A stretch of 64,000 nt of DNA from Halobellus clavatus (GCF_900107195.1 NZ_FNPB01000006.1:1-64000); one strand, 5' to 3'; positions 41,661 to 50,956 are shown, counted from the first letter of the stretch. Numbers and translations are program-made. The notes: generated by a model not told the origin, from the sequence alone.

Positions 41661-43211
41661 TCAGGGTCGCACGGTCTCTGAGACCCAGCCGGTCGATCCG
41701 CTGGGGAACGCGTCCGACTGTTCTTTGGGTTGCATCGTCCCGGTCCCGTCGATGGCCCTGACTACGACTTCGTGCGTCGAATCGGCCTCGTAGACGTGTC
41801 GCCACTGCCGCCAGACGTCCGAGCCGGGGAGCGGCTCCGACAGCTCGGCGTCCGTCCAGGTGGACCCGCCGTCCGTCGAGACCTCGACGCGCTCGATGCC
41901 ACGGGTTCCCGCGTAGGCGTGTCCGGCCACTTCCACGCGACCGTCCTCGAGCGTCGTGGTGCTCCACAGTTTGGCGACCGTGTTCACCGGGCCGGTGCCG
42001 TGCCACCCGCGCTGTTCCCAGTATCCGTCGGCCTCGGCCTCCAGCAGTTCGATCTCTGTGACCCACTTGACGTTCGTTTCGCCCCAGTGGCCGGGGACGA
42101 GCACCCGAACCGGGTGACCGTGCGACGTCGGCAGCGCCTGCCCGTTCATCTCCCAGGCGAGGAACGCGTCTTCGAGCGCATCGACCGGGAACTGGACGAA
42201 GTAATCGTCTTCGGCCCGCAGCATCGCACACCCGCAGGCGCCCTGCGGATCGACTTCGTCGAGCAGCGGCTTCAGCGGTGTCCCCGTCCAGACAGCCGTG
42301 TCGAGTTTCTTTCCGTTGAGCGATTCACCGACGCACCGCAACGTGACGTACCGGTGCTCGACGGGGCGATCGGTCAGTTCCTCGAACGTGATGGTGCGCT
42401 CGGAGCCGACTTCCCCGGTGAACGTCAGCGACCAGTCCTCCGGCGGCAGTTCGGGGTCGAACTGCGCGATGTCGACGTTGTAGAACGAGCCGATCTCGCT
42501 GACGAGGCCGGGGAGCCCGTCGCCGGCGAACGCCAGCGACTGCGACTCGGCCTGTCCGAGCAACTGCTCCACCTCGCTGGGCTCGGGCGTCGATTCGGGT
42601 TCGGCCTCCCCCTCGACGGTCGGTTCGGACGTCTGGGTCGGCTCGCTCACCGCCTCGGCGTCCGTCTCAGTCCCCGCCGTCCTCCCGACGTCGATCGCTC
42701 GGAGCACTCCGGCGCCGCCGGCAAGCACCGCGACTCCCAGCGAGCCGAGTTCGGCGAGGAGTACGCGCCGCTGCGAGGAGGTGGTCGCGTCGCGGTCGAA
42801 CGCCCCCGAGGAAGCCTCCAGCGCGACGAGCAGTGCGACCGGAACGGCCGCGCCGAGCGACTCGACCGGCAGTCCGGTGAGTCCCACGGTGACACCCCAC
42901 GCGAGGACCCCACCCAGCGCGGGTCCCACGACGCGCGGTCGAAGCCCGATCTGCTGTGCACCGAGGTACCCGACCAAGCCGGCCGCTCCGAGCGCTCCGA
43001 TCGCGGCGACCAACGCGAGCGCGACGTGGAGCACGTGCGCCTCCGAGCCGACGTTGGTGATCATAAACGAGACGATCCGGCCGGGCGTCGCTCTGACGAC
43101 GAACGCGTCGATGGGGGCGACGACGAACTGACGGGAGTACCCCGTCACGGCGTACGACCCGGCGACGCCTCCGACACCGGCCGCGCCGGCGAGCCTGAGT
43201 CTACGGTTCAT
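41661..43211 (-). CDS. Sulfite-oxidase-like molybdopterin oxidoreductase, membrane-anchored
   Basis: A 516-residue protein. The first ~180 residues hold four to five hydrophobic helices, an unusual membrane domain for this family. A Thr/Glu-rich linker (~185-215) leads to the molybdopterin domain with the Mo-ligating Cys in YVTLRCVGESLNG (Cys 293), HGHPVRVLVPGHWGETNVKW, and a C-terminal immunoglobulin-like dimerisation domain (RGIERVEVSTDGGSTWTDA). The catalytic part should face outside and oxidise sulfite or reduce oxidised sulfur compounds; the exact substrate is not told by sequence. ATG at 43209-43211. A repeat lipoprotein gene is immediately upstream on the same strand. Confidence 0.88.
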   Translation of the reverse strand: MNRRLRLAGAAGVGGVAGSYAVTGYSRQFVVAPIDAFVVRATPGRIVSFMITNVGSEAHVLHVALALVAAIGALGAAGLVGYLGAQQIGLRPRVVGPALGGVLAWGVTVGLTGLPVESLGAAVPVALLVALEASSGAFDRDATTSSQRRVLLAELGSLGVAVLAGGAGVLRAIDVGRTAGTETDAEAVSEPTQTSEPTVEGEAEPESTPEPSEVEQLLGQAESQSLAFAGDGLPGLVSEIGSFYNVDIAQFDPELPPEDWSLTFTGEVGSERTITFEELTDRPVEHRYVTLRCVGESLNGKKLDTAVWTGTPLKPLLDEVDPQGACGCAMLRAEDDYFVQFPVDALEDAFLAWEMNGQALPTSHGHPVRVLVPGHWGETNVKWVTEIELLEAEADGYWEQRGWHGTGPVNTVAKLWSTTTLEDGRVEVAGHAYAGTRGIERVEVSTDGGSTWTDAELSEPLPGSDVWRQWRHVYEADSTHEVVVRAIDGTGTMQPKEQSDAFPSGSTGWVSETVRP

Positions 43212-43217
43212 TGTCGG

Positions 43218-43592
43218 TCACCCCGACGTCCCGGTCGTCATCTCGGTGCTCGTGGATTCGGTCATCGTCTCATTCACGGTCTCTGTCTGCATAGCACTGT
43301 TCATCGTTTCAGTCTCCGTCGAGTCGTTCATCGTCTCGGTCTCCATCGAGTCGTTCATTGTCTCGGTCTCCATCGAGTCGTTCATCGTCTCAGTTCCCAT
43401 CGAGTCGTTCATCGTCTCAGTTCCCATCGAGTCGTCTGTGGTCTGGCCGTCCATCGACGCCTCGGTCGATTCGTCGTCACCGGCCGTCTGTGCCCCGTCA
43501 TCGGACCTGGTCGTACACCCGGCCAGCGCGGCGGCCGTTGCCGCCCCGACAGCACGCACCAGCCGCCGTCGTGTGAGGATGGAGTGACTCAT
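43218..43592 (-). CDS. Tat lipoprotein with nine-residue repeats
   Basis: A 124-residue secreted lipoprotein. The signal LTRRRLVRAVGAATAAALAGC has the twin Arg and lipobox (Cys ~26). Almost all the rest is a 9-residue repeat of the form DSMxTETMN, five clear copies and two worn ones, with no globular domain. It precedes the molybdoprotein gene by 6 bases and is probably co-transcribed. It may be a spacer or surface linker, or a degenerated gene. Methionine in each repeat (often two) is striking and could bind metal or act as an oxidant sink; that is speculation. Confidence 0.8.
   Translation of the reverse strand: MSHSILTRRRLVRAVGAATAAALAGCTTRSDDGAQTAGDDESTEASMDGQTTDDSMGTETMNDSMGTETMNDSMETETMNDSMETETMNDSTETETMNSAMQTETVNETMTESTSTEMTTGTSG
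43321..43428. repeat. 27-bp tandem repeats encoding the lipoprotein repeat
   Basis: Four consecutive 27-base units starting GAGTCGTTCAT at 43321, 43348, 43375 and 43402, differing at a few positions, with degenerate copies on both sides. Confidence 0.9.
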
Positions 43593-43740
43593 CTACGAGT
43601 GTCGAGACACGATGCCCGGAAGTACATTTTTCAAGGTCGATCCGAAGTCACCTCCAGATCCCCTCCGGATGAGTGCAAACTCCGTTCAAATTTCGTCCCG
43701 ACTCCGGTGGACGGGACAGACGAGCCCCGCCGTACGGCAG

Positions 43741-43747
43741 TATTTTA
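43741..43747 (+). promoter_or_regulatory. TATA box of CoA-binding protein gene
   Basis: TATTTTA, 25-31 bases before the ATG at 43772. Confidence 0.55.
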
Positions 43748-43771
43748 CGCCCCGCGCACGTCTGTCCACCT

Positions 43772-44200
43772 ATGCACATCACTGACGACACCGGACTCCG
43801 ATCGGTACTGGACGGCGAGACGGTCGCCGTGGTCGGATGCTCGACGACCGCCGGGAAAGCGGCTCACGACATCCCGGCGTACCTCCAGCGGCGGGGCTAC
43901 GAGATCATCCCGATCAACCCCTTCGCGGACCAGATCCTCGGCGAGACGGCCTACGACTCGCTGTCGGACGTTCCGGATTCGGTCGACATCGACATCGTCG
44001 ACGTGTTCCGTCCGAGCGAGGAAACCGGCGACATCGTCGACGCGGCGATCGACCGCCACGAGAACGTCGGCGACGTCGCTGCGGTGTGGCTCCAACTCGG
44101 CATCACCAACGACGACGCCGCTGACCGCGCTGTTGAGGCCGGACTCGATTACGTCCAGGACAAGTGTATGAAAGTCGAACACGCCCGGCTCGCTGACTGA
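43772..44200 (+). CDS. CoA-binding domain protein (YccU-like)
   Basis: A 142-residue single-domain protein of the CoA-binding family, related to the N-terminal Rossmann domain of succinyl-CoA synthetase alpha. Landmarks: TVAVVGCSTTAGKAAHDIPA (~16-35), GYEIIPINPFADQILGE, DIVDVFRPSEET and a final AGLDYVQDKCMKVEH. Binds CoA or a nucleotide; the role is not established. ATG at 43772 agrees with the TATA position. Confidence 0.92.
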   Translation: MHITDDTGLRSVLDGETVAVVGCSTTAGKAAHDIPAYLQRRGYEIIPINPFADQILGETAYDSLSDVPDSVDIDIVDVFRPSEETGDIVDAAIDRHENVGDVAAVWLQLGITNDDAADRAVEAGLDYVQDKCMKVEHARLAD

Positions 44201-44253
44201 TTCCGCGCCCGGGTATCGGGGGCGCAATCGGGCGAGACGGCTGCGAACTCAGA

Positions 44254-44577
44254 TCAGGCGTCTGATTCGTCCGCGTCCGCAGCCTCAGCCGAGTCCTCCG
44301 CTCCGTCCGCAGCGGCAGCGTCGTCGGCTTCGGCCTCTGCGATGTGTGCCTCAGCGGTCACGGTGTCGATGTCGATTCCCTCGTTCTCGGCGAGGGTTTC
44401 GAGTATCGCCCGCATCTCGGCGGTTTCGTTCTCGAGCCGTTCGACCCGGTCGGCCGTCTCCTGGGTCGTCTCACGCATCCCGATGATCTGGTCCCGCAGA
44501 TCGTTCAGCCGCGTGTAGACGTCCTCGGCCATCTCCGTCACTTTCTGGAGCTTCTTTGCCGTGCCTCCGAGTCCCAT
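44254..44577 (-). CDS. DUF5798 family coiled-coil protein
   Basis: A 107-residue haloarchaeal protein. Residues 5-65 form a helical coiled coil (LQKVTEMAEDVYTRLNDLRD, then ETADRVERLENETAEMRAIL) and the tail is Ala/Asp/Glu-rich and disordered. Family function unknown. ATG at 44575-44577. Confidence 0.83.
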   Translation of the reverse strand: MGLGGTAKKLQKVTEMAEDVYTRLNDLRDQIIGMRETTQETADRVERLENETAEMRAILETLAENEGIDIDTVTAEAHIAEAEADDAAAADGAEDSAEAADADESDA

Positions 44578-44655
44578 ATGCTCTCTCGACGCCCGGGGGT
44601 TGTGTGTGTTCCGGCTTTCGACCGTCGCGCACCGGCTCCGCTCAACGTCGCCTGA

Positions 44656-45723
44656 TCAGAGCGCGTCGGGATCGACACGCCCGACGATCCCGCGGAGCCC
44701 TAGGTAGGCGGCGAGCGACGCGATGACGACGGCCCCCACCGCCGCGTACTCGATCCCGCTGGCGCTCCCGATAGCGAGCCGCGCGGCGGCGTTGATCGGC
44801 CCGTTCGGGAACACCGCGGTTCCGCCGAAGACGAGCAACACCCCCAGCGAGTAGAGGAGCTGCGCGGCCCGACGCTCGGGGGCGAGCAGGGCGACCGCGG
44901 CACCGACCGAACAGACCAGGAGCGCCATCGCCGCGACCAGCACGAGCAGGGCAGGGACGTTCGAGACGCTGGTCCCATTCAGTTCGAGCAGGAGTACCCA
45001 CAGCGCGGCCTGCGCGGGAGCGAGCCCCGCGGCAGCGAGGAGCTTCCCGTCGACGACGTCAGTCATCGAGACGGGTGCGACCCGGAGCAACTCCAAGGTC
45101 CCGCGATCGATCTCCTCGGTGAGTGCGTCGACGGAGATCGACCCCGAAATGAACACCGGGAGGAAGAGCAACAGCGGCAGGAGCACGGTGTAGGTGAACC
45201 CGAAGTACGGGCTTGAGGAGGTCTCCGGCGGCAACTCCAGCGGGAGCGAGTCCAGATACGCCGCGCGCTGGGTGCGCTTGAGGTCCTCGAAGGACCGTAA
45301 CACCTCGCGCAACTGGACGACGACGACCGTCGTCTGCACGTTGCCGTCGGGGGCGACCGCTCGCACGAACACTCGTTCGTCCCGGGTCTCCGCAACCAAC
45401 ACCGCGTCGATCCCAGTCCCCCGGTACTCGTGGAACGCCCGTAAGGCCGTCTCCTCGCTGCGGTAGTACTGCGCGTCGACACCGCGGACCTCGCTCGCGG
45501 CCCGGATCAGATCCTCGGAGGCGTCGCCCGTCACCGCGATGTCGACCTCGGTCCCCTGGACTTGCCCGGGGTCGTACAGCGACACGAGGCCGACGACCAG
45601 GAACGACGAGAACGCCGCGATGAATAGCTGTAAGACCAACGCGAGCACGATCGTCTTCTCCTTCCGGAGGCTCCCGAGTTCTCGCCGGGCGATCGTCAGA
45701 CGCGGGTCGGTCCGATCAGCCAA
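44656..45723 (-). CDS. ABC-2 type transporter permease
   Basis: A 355-residue membrane protein: one N-terminal helix after RRELGSLRKEKTIVLAL, a long external domain (~45-170), then five to six helices including YFGFTYTVLLPLLLFLPVFI and DRGTLELLRVAPVSMTDVVDG, the usual ABC-2 signature. It is the last gene of a three-gene exporter operon with an 8-base overlap with the gene before. The likely start is TTG at 45721-45723. Substrate unknown. Confidence 0.85.
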   Translation of the reverse strand: MADRTDPRLTIARRELGSLRKEKTIVLALVLQLFIAAFSSFLVVGLVSLYDPGQVQGTEVDIAVTGDASEDLIRAASEVRGVDAQYYRSEETALRAFHEYRGTGIDAVLVAETRDERVFVRAVAPDGNVQTTVVVVQLREVLRSFEDLKRTQRAAYLDSLPLELPPETSSSPYFGFTYTVLLPLLLFLPVFISGSISVDALTEEIDRGTLELLRVAPVSMTDVVDGKLLAAAGLAPAQAALWVLLLELNGTSVSNVPALLVLVAAMALLVCSVGAAVALLAPERRAAQLLYSLGVLLVFGGTAVFPNGPINAAARLAIGSASGIEYAAVGAVVIASLAAYLGLRGIVGRVDPDAL

Positions 45724-47533
45724 GGCGACTCACCACCGTGAGGTTGTACGCCGTGTGCAGCACGACGCTGCCGGCGAACGCCAGCGCGTACCACCGGAGA
45801 TCCCGCTTCGCGCCGAGCGCCGTCAGGCTCGCCGTGGTGACGTGCAAGACGAGCGGCGCGACCAGCAACCCGGCGGCCGAGAACAGGCCGATCCCGGCGG
45901 GGGCGAAGGCGGCCTGCCCCAGCGCCAACTCCGGGAGGCCGACGACCTGCGCGACCGCGGTGAACTTCTCGCCGACGAAGAAGCCGAGCCCCGAGAGCGC
46001 GCCGAGGACGAGTGCGACGCGCCGCGTTCCGGCGAAGGTCCCGCTCTCGAACGCGGCGTAGACGTGGAGGCTCTTGGCGACCTCCTCGATCAGTGCCACG
46101 ACGAAAAGCAAGAGCGGGATCGTGAGCGACACCGGCAGTGCGAAGAGCACGGCGATGGCGAGTAGTTCCGCGACGAAGACGAACGGGATCGACAGCCCCG
46201 AGAGGATCGCGACGTCTCGCGGTCGCGACACCCGAGCGTCGAGCGCGTCGAGGAATTTCAGCGGCACCGGCCGCTGTGTGAACAGGTCCTCCTCCCGGTA
46301 GATGCCGACACCGAGCAGGAACAGCACCCCGGCACACAGCGTGAACGGCGCGGTCGCGAACAGGAATGCGTCCGGCGTCACCGACTGCAGGGGCTGGAGG
46401 TCGCGGACGACGACCGTGAGCGGCGAGATGAGCGCGATCGGCGTCACGTTCGCGAAGATCGCGGGCACGAACGTGTAGGCGGTCAAGAACACCGACACGG
46501 TGACCGTCACGAAGGTGAGTTCCTTGAACGACCGGGCGAACATCGCGCCCGCGAACGTGGCGGCCAGGAACACGAGCGCGATCGGGAGGACGGCCGCCAC
46601 GGAGACGAGGCTCCCGCCGACGCCGAGCGCAACGAGCGCCGTCAGCACGATCATCGCACCCAGGTACGGGAGTGTCTTCCCAGCGACGATGTCGGCCGGT
46701 GAGACCGGGGCCACCAGCAGCAGTTCGCCGCGGCGGTTGATCCGCTCGTTGAGCATCGTGCTGCCGTAGGCCTGCACGACGAAGTTCATCGGGACCAGGA
46801 ACGCGAAGGCCAGCACCAGAGATCCGAACGGGAACGGCGGCTGGATCTCTGCGGGGGATCCCGATCCACCGCTCCCGAGCGGGTTGATGCCGCCGAGTCC
46901 CGGCACGCCGAGGGGCCCGCTGCTCCCACCGTCGGCTGCCGCATCGCTGTCGTCACCGGTCGGCGTCGCCGTTCCGCCACCGCTTCCGTCGCCGCCGCTG
47001 TCGCCCCCGTCGCCGCCACTGATTCCCCCGCCGCCGTCGTCGTCGGTAACCGCGTCGGGAAGTCCCGAAGAACGCGAGACGTACTGGAGGACGACGACGA
47101 CCGGGAACGCGGCGGAGCCGTTCTCCTGCGTTCGCATCAGTTCGACGTTGGCGGAGCGAACCGCCGACCGGAACTCCGAGAGCGCTGCGCGCCCCTTCGG
47201 CGTGTCGGCGATGCGGACGCGTCCGTCGGTTACCAGGACGTCGACGTCGCCCGCGCGGAGCGCGTCCGGATCGGGCCGCGTCGCCTCGAGCGCGACACTT
47301 CGCTCGACGGGCCCGTGGTAGGGGCTGTCCTCGGCGACGCCCACGCGGTAGATGTCGCGGTCGAGCGAGACACCGCCGGCCATCGCGCCCGCGCCGACGA
47401 CTGCCCCGGCGAGGAGGAGTGCGACCGCCCCGAGGGCGGCCGTCCGGCGATCGACGATCCCGGCGGAGCGCTCGATCTCCCAGCGGGCGATCCGACGGAT
47501 CGCGGAGAGGTGTTCCCGGAGCGAGCGCGTCAC
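45716..47533 (-). CDS. ABC-2 permease fused to PrsW-like intramembrane protease
   Basis: A 605-residue two-part membrane protein. Residues 1-~430 form an ABC-2 permease, with an N-terminal helix, an external domain containing a Gly/Asp/Ser-rich low-complexity stretch (~165-200), and helices including INRRGELLLVAPVSPADIVA. The C-terminal ~170 residues resemble PrsW proteases: LIEEVAKSLHVYAAFE (EExxK, Glu ~483-484), GFFVGEKFTAV and two late His segments, LVLHVTTASL and VVLHTAYNL. Start is GTG at 47531-47533, overlapping the ATPase gene stop. The fusion suggests transport coupled to cleavage or sensing of a membrane substrate. Confidence 0.83.
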   Translation of the reverse strand: MTRSLREHLSAIRRIARWEIERSAGIVDRRTAALGAVALLLAGAVVGAGAMAGGVSLDRDIYRVGVAEDSPYHGPVERSVALEATRPDPDALRAGDVDVLVTDGRVRIADTPKGRAALSEFRSAVRSANVELMRTQENGSAAFPVVVVLQYVSRSSGLPDAVTDDDGGGGISGGDGGDSGGDGSGGGTATPTGDDSDAAADGGSSGPLGVPGLGGINPLGSGGSGSPAEIQPPFPFGSLVLAFAFLVPMNFVVQAYGSTMLNERINRRGELLLVAPVSPADIVAGKTLPYLGAMIVLTALVALGVGGSLVSVAAVLPIALVFLAATFAGAMFARSFKELTFVTVTVSVFLTAYTFVPAIFANVTPIALISPLTVVVRDLQPLQSVTPDAFLFATAPFTLCAGVLFLLGVGIYREEDLFTQRPVPLKFLDALDARVSRPRDVAILSGLSIPFVFVAELLAIAVLFALPVSLTIPLLLFVVALIEEVAKSLHVYAAFESGTFAGTRRVALVLGALSGLGFFVGEKFTAVAQVVGLPELALGQAAFAPAGIGLFSAAGLLVAPLVLHVTTASLTALGAKRDLRWYALAFAGSVVLHTAYNLTVVSRLG

Positions 47534-48537
47534 TGCTCGCGGCTCCCGTTCGATGGCTCCGCGCCCGTTCGCCCGCCGTCTGACGGCTGCGCGTTCGCTT
47601 CTTCCGCGGCCGCCTCACTCGGCGCTCGCCCGCCACCGGCGGCCGCTTCGGGCGGCGTCTCGTCCGCCAGGTCGAGGAAGATGTCCTCGAGGCTCTGCTC
47701 GCGCGTCCGGATGTCGACGACTTCCCCGTCGGCCGCAGCGGCGGCCTCCCGAATCGACTCCACGGCGGCCATATCGTCGACGACGGCCTGGTAGCGTTCC
47801 GTATCGGCGCGATGGTCGCGCTCTGCGCCCGCCACCGGGACGGTCGTGAAGACGTGGTACGCGGTGGTTCCGTACTCCTCGCGGATCTCCGGAACGGTCC
47901 CCCGGGCGATGATCTCGCCCCGGTTCATGATCACGATCCGATCGCAGATACTCTCGACGTGATAGAGGTTGTGCGCGCTGAAGACGACCGTCTTCCCCTG
48001 GTCGGCGAGGTCGCGCGTGAACTCCAGTACGTAGTTCGTCGTCAGCGGATCGAGTCCGGACGCAGGCTCGTCGTAAATGAGGAGATCCGGATCGTTGACG
48101 AGCGAGCGCGCGATCGCGACCTTTCGCTTCATCCCTTTCGACATATCTCCCAGGCGTCGCTCGCGGTGTTCGAGTTCGAGGCGGTCGAGCGTCGATTCCG
48201 TTCGCTCGCGCGCGGCCTCGCGGGGGACGTCGTAGAGGTCCGCGAAGAATCCCAGATACGACCGCGGCGTCATATCCTCGTACAGCGGAGACTCCTCCGG
48301 GAGAAACCCCAGGTCTCGACGCATCTCCGGATCGCCGGCGTCGCGGCCGGCCACCTCGGCGACGCCCGCTGTCGGCTCGACGAGTCCGGCCAGCATCTTC
48401 AGCGTGGTCGTCTTGCCCGCGCCGTTCGGCCCGACGATACCGAAGATCTCGCCGGTGTCGACGCTGAAGTCGCTCCCGACGACCGCGGGGAAGTCGCCGT
48501 AGGTCTTTCTGAGTCCCTCGACACGTATCGTCGCCAT
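47530..48537 (-). CDS. ABC transporter ATP-binding protein
   Basis: A 335-residue ATPase of the ABC-2 exporter class. Walker A GPNGAGKTTTLK (~37), signature LGDMSKGMKRKVAIARSL (~133), Walker B LLIYDEPASGLDP and switch His SAHNLYHVE are present. The C-terminal ~100 residues are an extra domain ending in an acidic, disordered tail. ATG at 48535-48537. It leads an operon with the two permeases (4- and 8-base overlaps). Confidence 0.93.
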   Translation of the reverse strand: MATIRVEGLRKTYGDFPAVVGSDFSVDTGEIFGIVGPNGAGKTTTLKMLAGLVEPTAGVAEVAGRDAGDPEMRRDLGFLPEESPLYEDMTPRSYLGFFADLYDVPREAARERTESTLDRLELEHRERRLGDMSKGMKRKVAIARSLVNDPDLLIYDEPASGLDPLTTNYVLEFTRDLADQGKTVVFSAHNLYHVESICDRIVIMNRGEIIARGTVPEIREEYGTTAYHVFTTVPVAGAERDHRADTERYQAVVDDMAAVESIREAAAAADGEVVDIRTREQSLEDIFLDLADETPPEAAAGGGRAPSEAAAEEANAQPSDGGRTGAEPSNGSREQ

Positions 48538-48660
48538 TGTCGGATCGTCGGCGGCACCCCGAATAAAGCCGCCGGCGAGGCTATCAGCCCTGAGATTGGT
48601 CGATCCGATGACGGAAATACTCAAGTTACCGACTGTGGAGTTACAACCAGAGGGGCAACT

Positions 48661-49677
48661 GTGACAGACGATGGGGACGAGTCCAGCGAGCCGATCGCTC
48701 CCGATCCCGACGCCGAGGAGCCGGGGTTCGAGAGCGGTGCCGACGTCCCCGACGGTGAACCGCTCGACATCCCGCTGCCGTGGAACACGATCCCGGACGA
48801 GGGCGCCGAGGATGCGGCTTCTGAAGCCGATGCGTCAGACACGGACGACGGCGGCGACGGCATAGGCGCGGACACCTCCGAGGATCGCCCCGTCCCAGCG
48901 GAGTTCGAGGAGCTCCGGTTCGTCGGCCCGAAGTCTGCGCCGCTCCTCGCGGCGTCGGAGATCTCGGTCGCGGACATCTGGAAGAAGCGCGTCTCCTACC
49001 GGGATCTGACGGACGCGGGCGTCAACCCCGGCGTCGCGGCGAAGATCCGGCGAGAGCACTCACTGTCGTGGTCACTCGACGGCGGCGGGACCGATCTGGA
49101 TCGGCGCTCCGACCAGATTCGCGGACTCGACGACGACGAACGCGCGTGGATCGCCGAATCGTCGGGCTGGTCAGAGTCGGATTCGGACGCCGACGCGGAG
49201 GCCGACGGATCTGGGAACGCGACCGCCGGTGAGGCCGTCTGGCAGGCTCGAACGAACGAACTGGCGGACGACGACGATTCCGACACGGACGGGTCGCCGT
49301 CGACGGCCGGCGAAGCGGCGTGGCGCGCCGGGGAGATGACAGCGGTCGACGAGGCCGAGGACGCCGACGACACAGACGACCGCGATGCCGACGACGCCGA
49401 CCGCGACGCCGCCGCCGCCGACCGCGATGCCGCCGCCGCCGACCGCGATGCCGAGTCGATCTGGCGGGACCGGAGCGCTCCGACCCCGCTGACGGCCGTG
49501 GACGGCTTCGACGACGACGTCGCGACGACCCTCCGAAAGGCGGGGATCGGCTCGGTTCGACGGCTCGCGACGGCGGATCCCGAGAGCGTCGCAGACGCGC
49601 TCGACATCGACCTCGAACGCGTGCGATCGTGGCGGCAACGCGCCCGCGACCACGACGCCGACGGGCGCGGTCAGTAA
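48661..49677 (+). CDS. Acidic protein with two helix-hairpin-helix-like domains
   Basis: A 338-residue, extremely acidic protein. Two short folded segments sit in disordered sequence: [21 protein letters not shown] (~83-103), and near the end [21 protein letters not shown] plus [15 protein letters not shown] (~280-315). Both read like helix-hairpin-helix modules of the kind that bind DNA. Between them are low-complexity Asp/Ala repeats (RDAAAAD, ~245-265). Haloarchaeal family, function unknown. GTG at 48661 chosen as start; the much longer open frame upstream runs through the ABC gene on the other strand and is spurious. Confidence 0.75.
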   Translation: MTDDGDESSEPIAPDPDAEEPGFESGADVPDGEPLDIPLPWNTIPDEGAEDAASEADASDTDDGGDGIGADTSEDRPVPAEFEELRFVGPKSAPLLAASEISVADIWKKRVSYRDLTDAGVNPGVAAKIRREHSLSWSLDGGGTDLDRRSDQIRGLDDDERAWIAESSGWSESDSDADAEADGSGNATAGEAVWQARTNELADDDDSDTDGSPSTAGEAAWRAGEMTAVDEAEDADDTDDRDADDADRDAAAADRDAAAADRDAESIWRDRSAPTPLTAVDGFDDDVATTLRKAGIGSVRRLATADPESVADALDIDLERVRSWRQRARDHDADGRGQ

Positions 49678-49850
49678 CCCGACACGACGAGCGCGACCAG
49701 TATCCCGACAGCCGGCGATCGGCGGGAGGGAGAAGCACGCGAATTCGGCCGGTATGCCTTCGATACCGATCGATTTTTGAACAAAGATTTTATGTGATCT
49801 GTCGTCGCATCGTCTCCTACTCACGCCGTAACTCGAGTGATCTCACAGTT

Positions 49851-50753
49851 ATGCCCGACCGCTCCGCTCCATCCGACGCCGAATCGATCAGCGCGACCGT
49901 CGACGCCGTCTTCGACGTCGTCGCACAATCTGCGCCCGACGTCAGGGAGGGTCTCCCGGGTCGCCGGGCGACGATCGAGGGCGAAAACCCCTCCGGCGAG
50001 ACGCAGAAGCAAGCGGACGTCTACGCGGACGAGCTGTTCGAATCGCGGCTCGGAGCCCTCGACGGCGTCGGCACGTACGCCAGCGAGGAACAGCCCGAGC
50101 CGATCGACGTCGGGTCGGGGCTCTCGGTGTGCGTCGATCCCCTGGACGGCTCGTCGAACCTCGAACCGAACGCGGCGATGGGAACGATCGTCGCGATCTA
50201 CGACGGGGACCTGCCGGCCACGGGCGACCAGTTGGTGGGGGCGGCGTACGTACTCTACGGAGCGACGACGACGATGATGGCCGCCCAGGAGTCACGTGTC
50301 ACCGAGTACGTCATCCATCCGGACGGCCAGTACCAGGTCATCCAGGAGGAGGTCACGATCCCCGAGGACCCCTCGGTGTACGGCTTCGGCGGCCGCGTCC
50401 CCAACTGGGTCGACGAGTTCGCGGACTTCGCCGCGGGAGTCGAATCGGACCCGTCGATGAAACTCCGCTACGGCGGAGCGATGATCGGCGACGTGAACCA
50501 AGTGCTCACCTACGGCGGGATCTTCGCGTATCCGACGCTCGAAACCGCGGCCGAGGGCAAACTCCGCGTCCAGTTCGAGGGGTACCCGGTCGGATACATC
50601 GTCGAGAGCGCCGGCGGCGCGTCTTCCGACGGGTCGCAGTCGCTGCTGGACGTCGAGAAAGACGACCTTCACGCCCGGACCCCGGTCTACGTCGGCAACC
50701 GGGAGTTCGTCGACGACGTCGAGGCCGCGCTCGCGGATCGCGAGCAGGCATAA
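49851..50753 (+). CDS. fbp: Fructose-1,6-bisphosphatase, class I
   Basis: A 300-residue sugar phosphatase that makes fructose-6-phosphate for gluconeogenesis. The class I metal/substrate signature [13 protein letters not shown] (Asp 96 - Asn 103) and upstream [11 protein letters not shown] (metal-binding Glu-Glu) are clear, as are [16 protein letters not shown] and [21 protein letters not shown]. Slightly shorter than bacterial FBPases. ATG at 49851. An AT-rich TTTTATG at about 49783 may be part of the promoter, giving a leader of some 40 bases. Confidence 0.93.
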   Translation: MPDRSAPSDAESISATVDAVFDVVAQSAPDVREGLPGRRATIEGENPSGETQKQADVYADELFESRLGALDGVGTYASEEQPEPIDVGSGLSVCVDPLDGSSNLEPNAAMGTIVAIYDGDLPATGDQLVGAAYVLYGATTTMMAAQESRVTEYVIHPDGQYQVIQEEVTIPEDPSVYGFGGRVPNWVDEFADFAAGVESDPSMKLRYGGAMIGDVNQVLTYGGIFAYPTLETAAEGKLRVQFEGYPVGYIVESAGGASSDGSQSLLDVEKDDLHARTPVYVGNREFVDDVEAALADREQA

Positions 50754-50956
50754 GAACGACTATATAGTTTTCTTCTGAACTATATCTTGTCGTAGCGACC
50801 GCCAAAGGGCGTTTCAGTCACTGGATGGGAAGGCAGGGTGGCTGCAATAGGCAGTTAGGGGAGCTGAATAAACACACTCGTGGTTTCTATGCGGTAGCAA
50901 CGAGTCTCTGACGGGGAAGCACAACAGATAATTTCCGGGCGTGACCACGTCCGACG

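Noticed and set aside
43294-43437. CRISPR-like array
   Set aside because: Repeats are head to tail with no unique spacers and stay in the coding frame; the same applies to the 10-bp repeats at 12201-12250.
43246-43587. Plus-strand frame rich in repeated hydrophobic residues (SFIVSVSI)
   Set aside because: It is the complement of the 27-base repeats. The minus strand has a convincing Tat signal and lipobox, so the membrane-like look is a by-product.
41730-44171. 813-codon plus-strand frame opposite the molybdoprotein and lipoprotein
   Set aside because: Both opposite-strand genes have signal peptides, catalytic residues and proper starts; this frame shows only low-complexity and Arg-rich sequence.
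47812-48660. Long upstream extension of the acidic HhH-like protein
   Set aside because: The extension runs antisense through the ABC ATPase gene and lacks conserved features; the GTG at 48661 is the sensible start.
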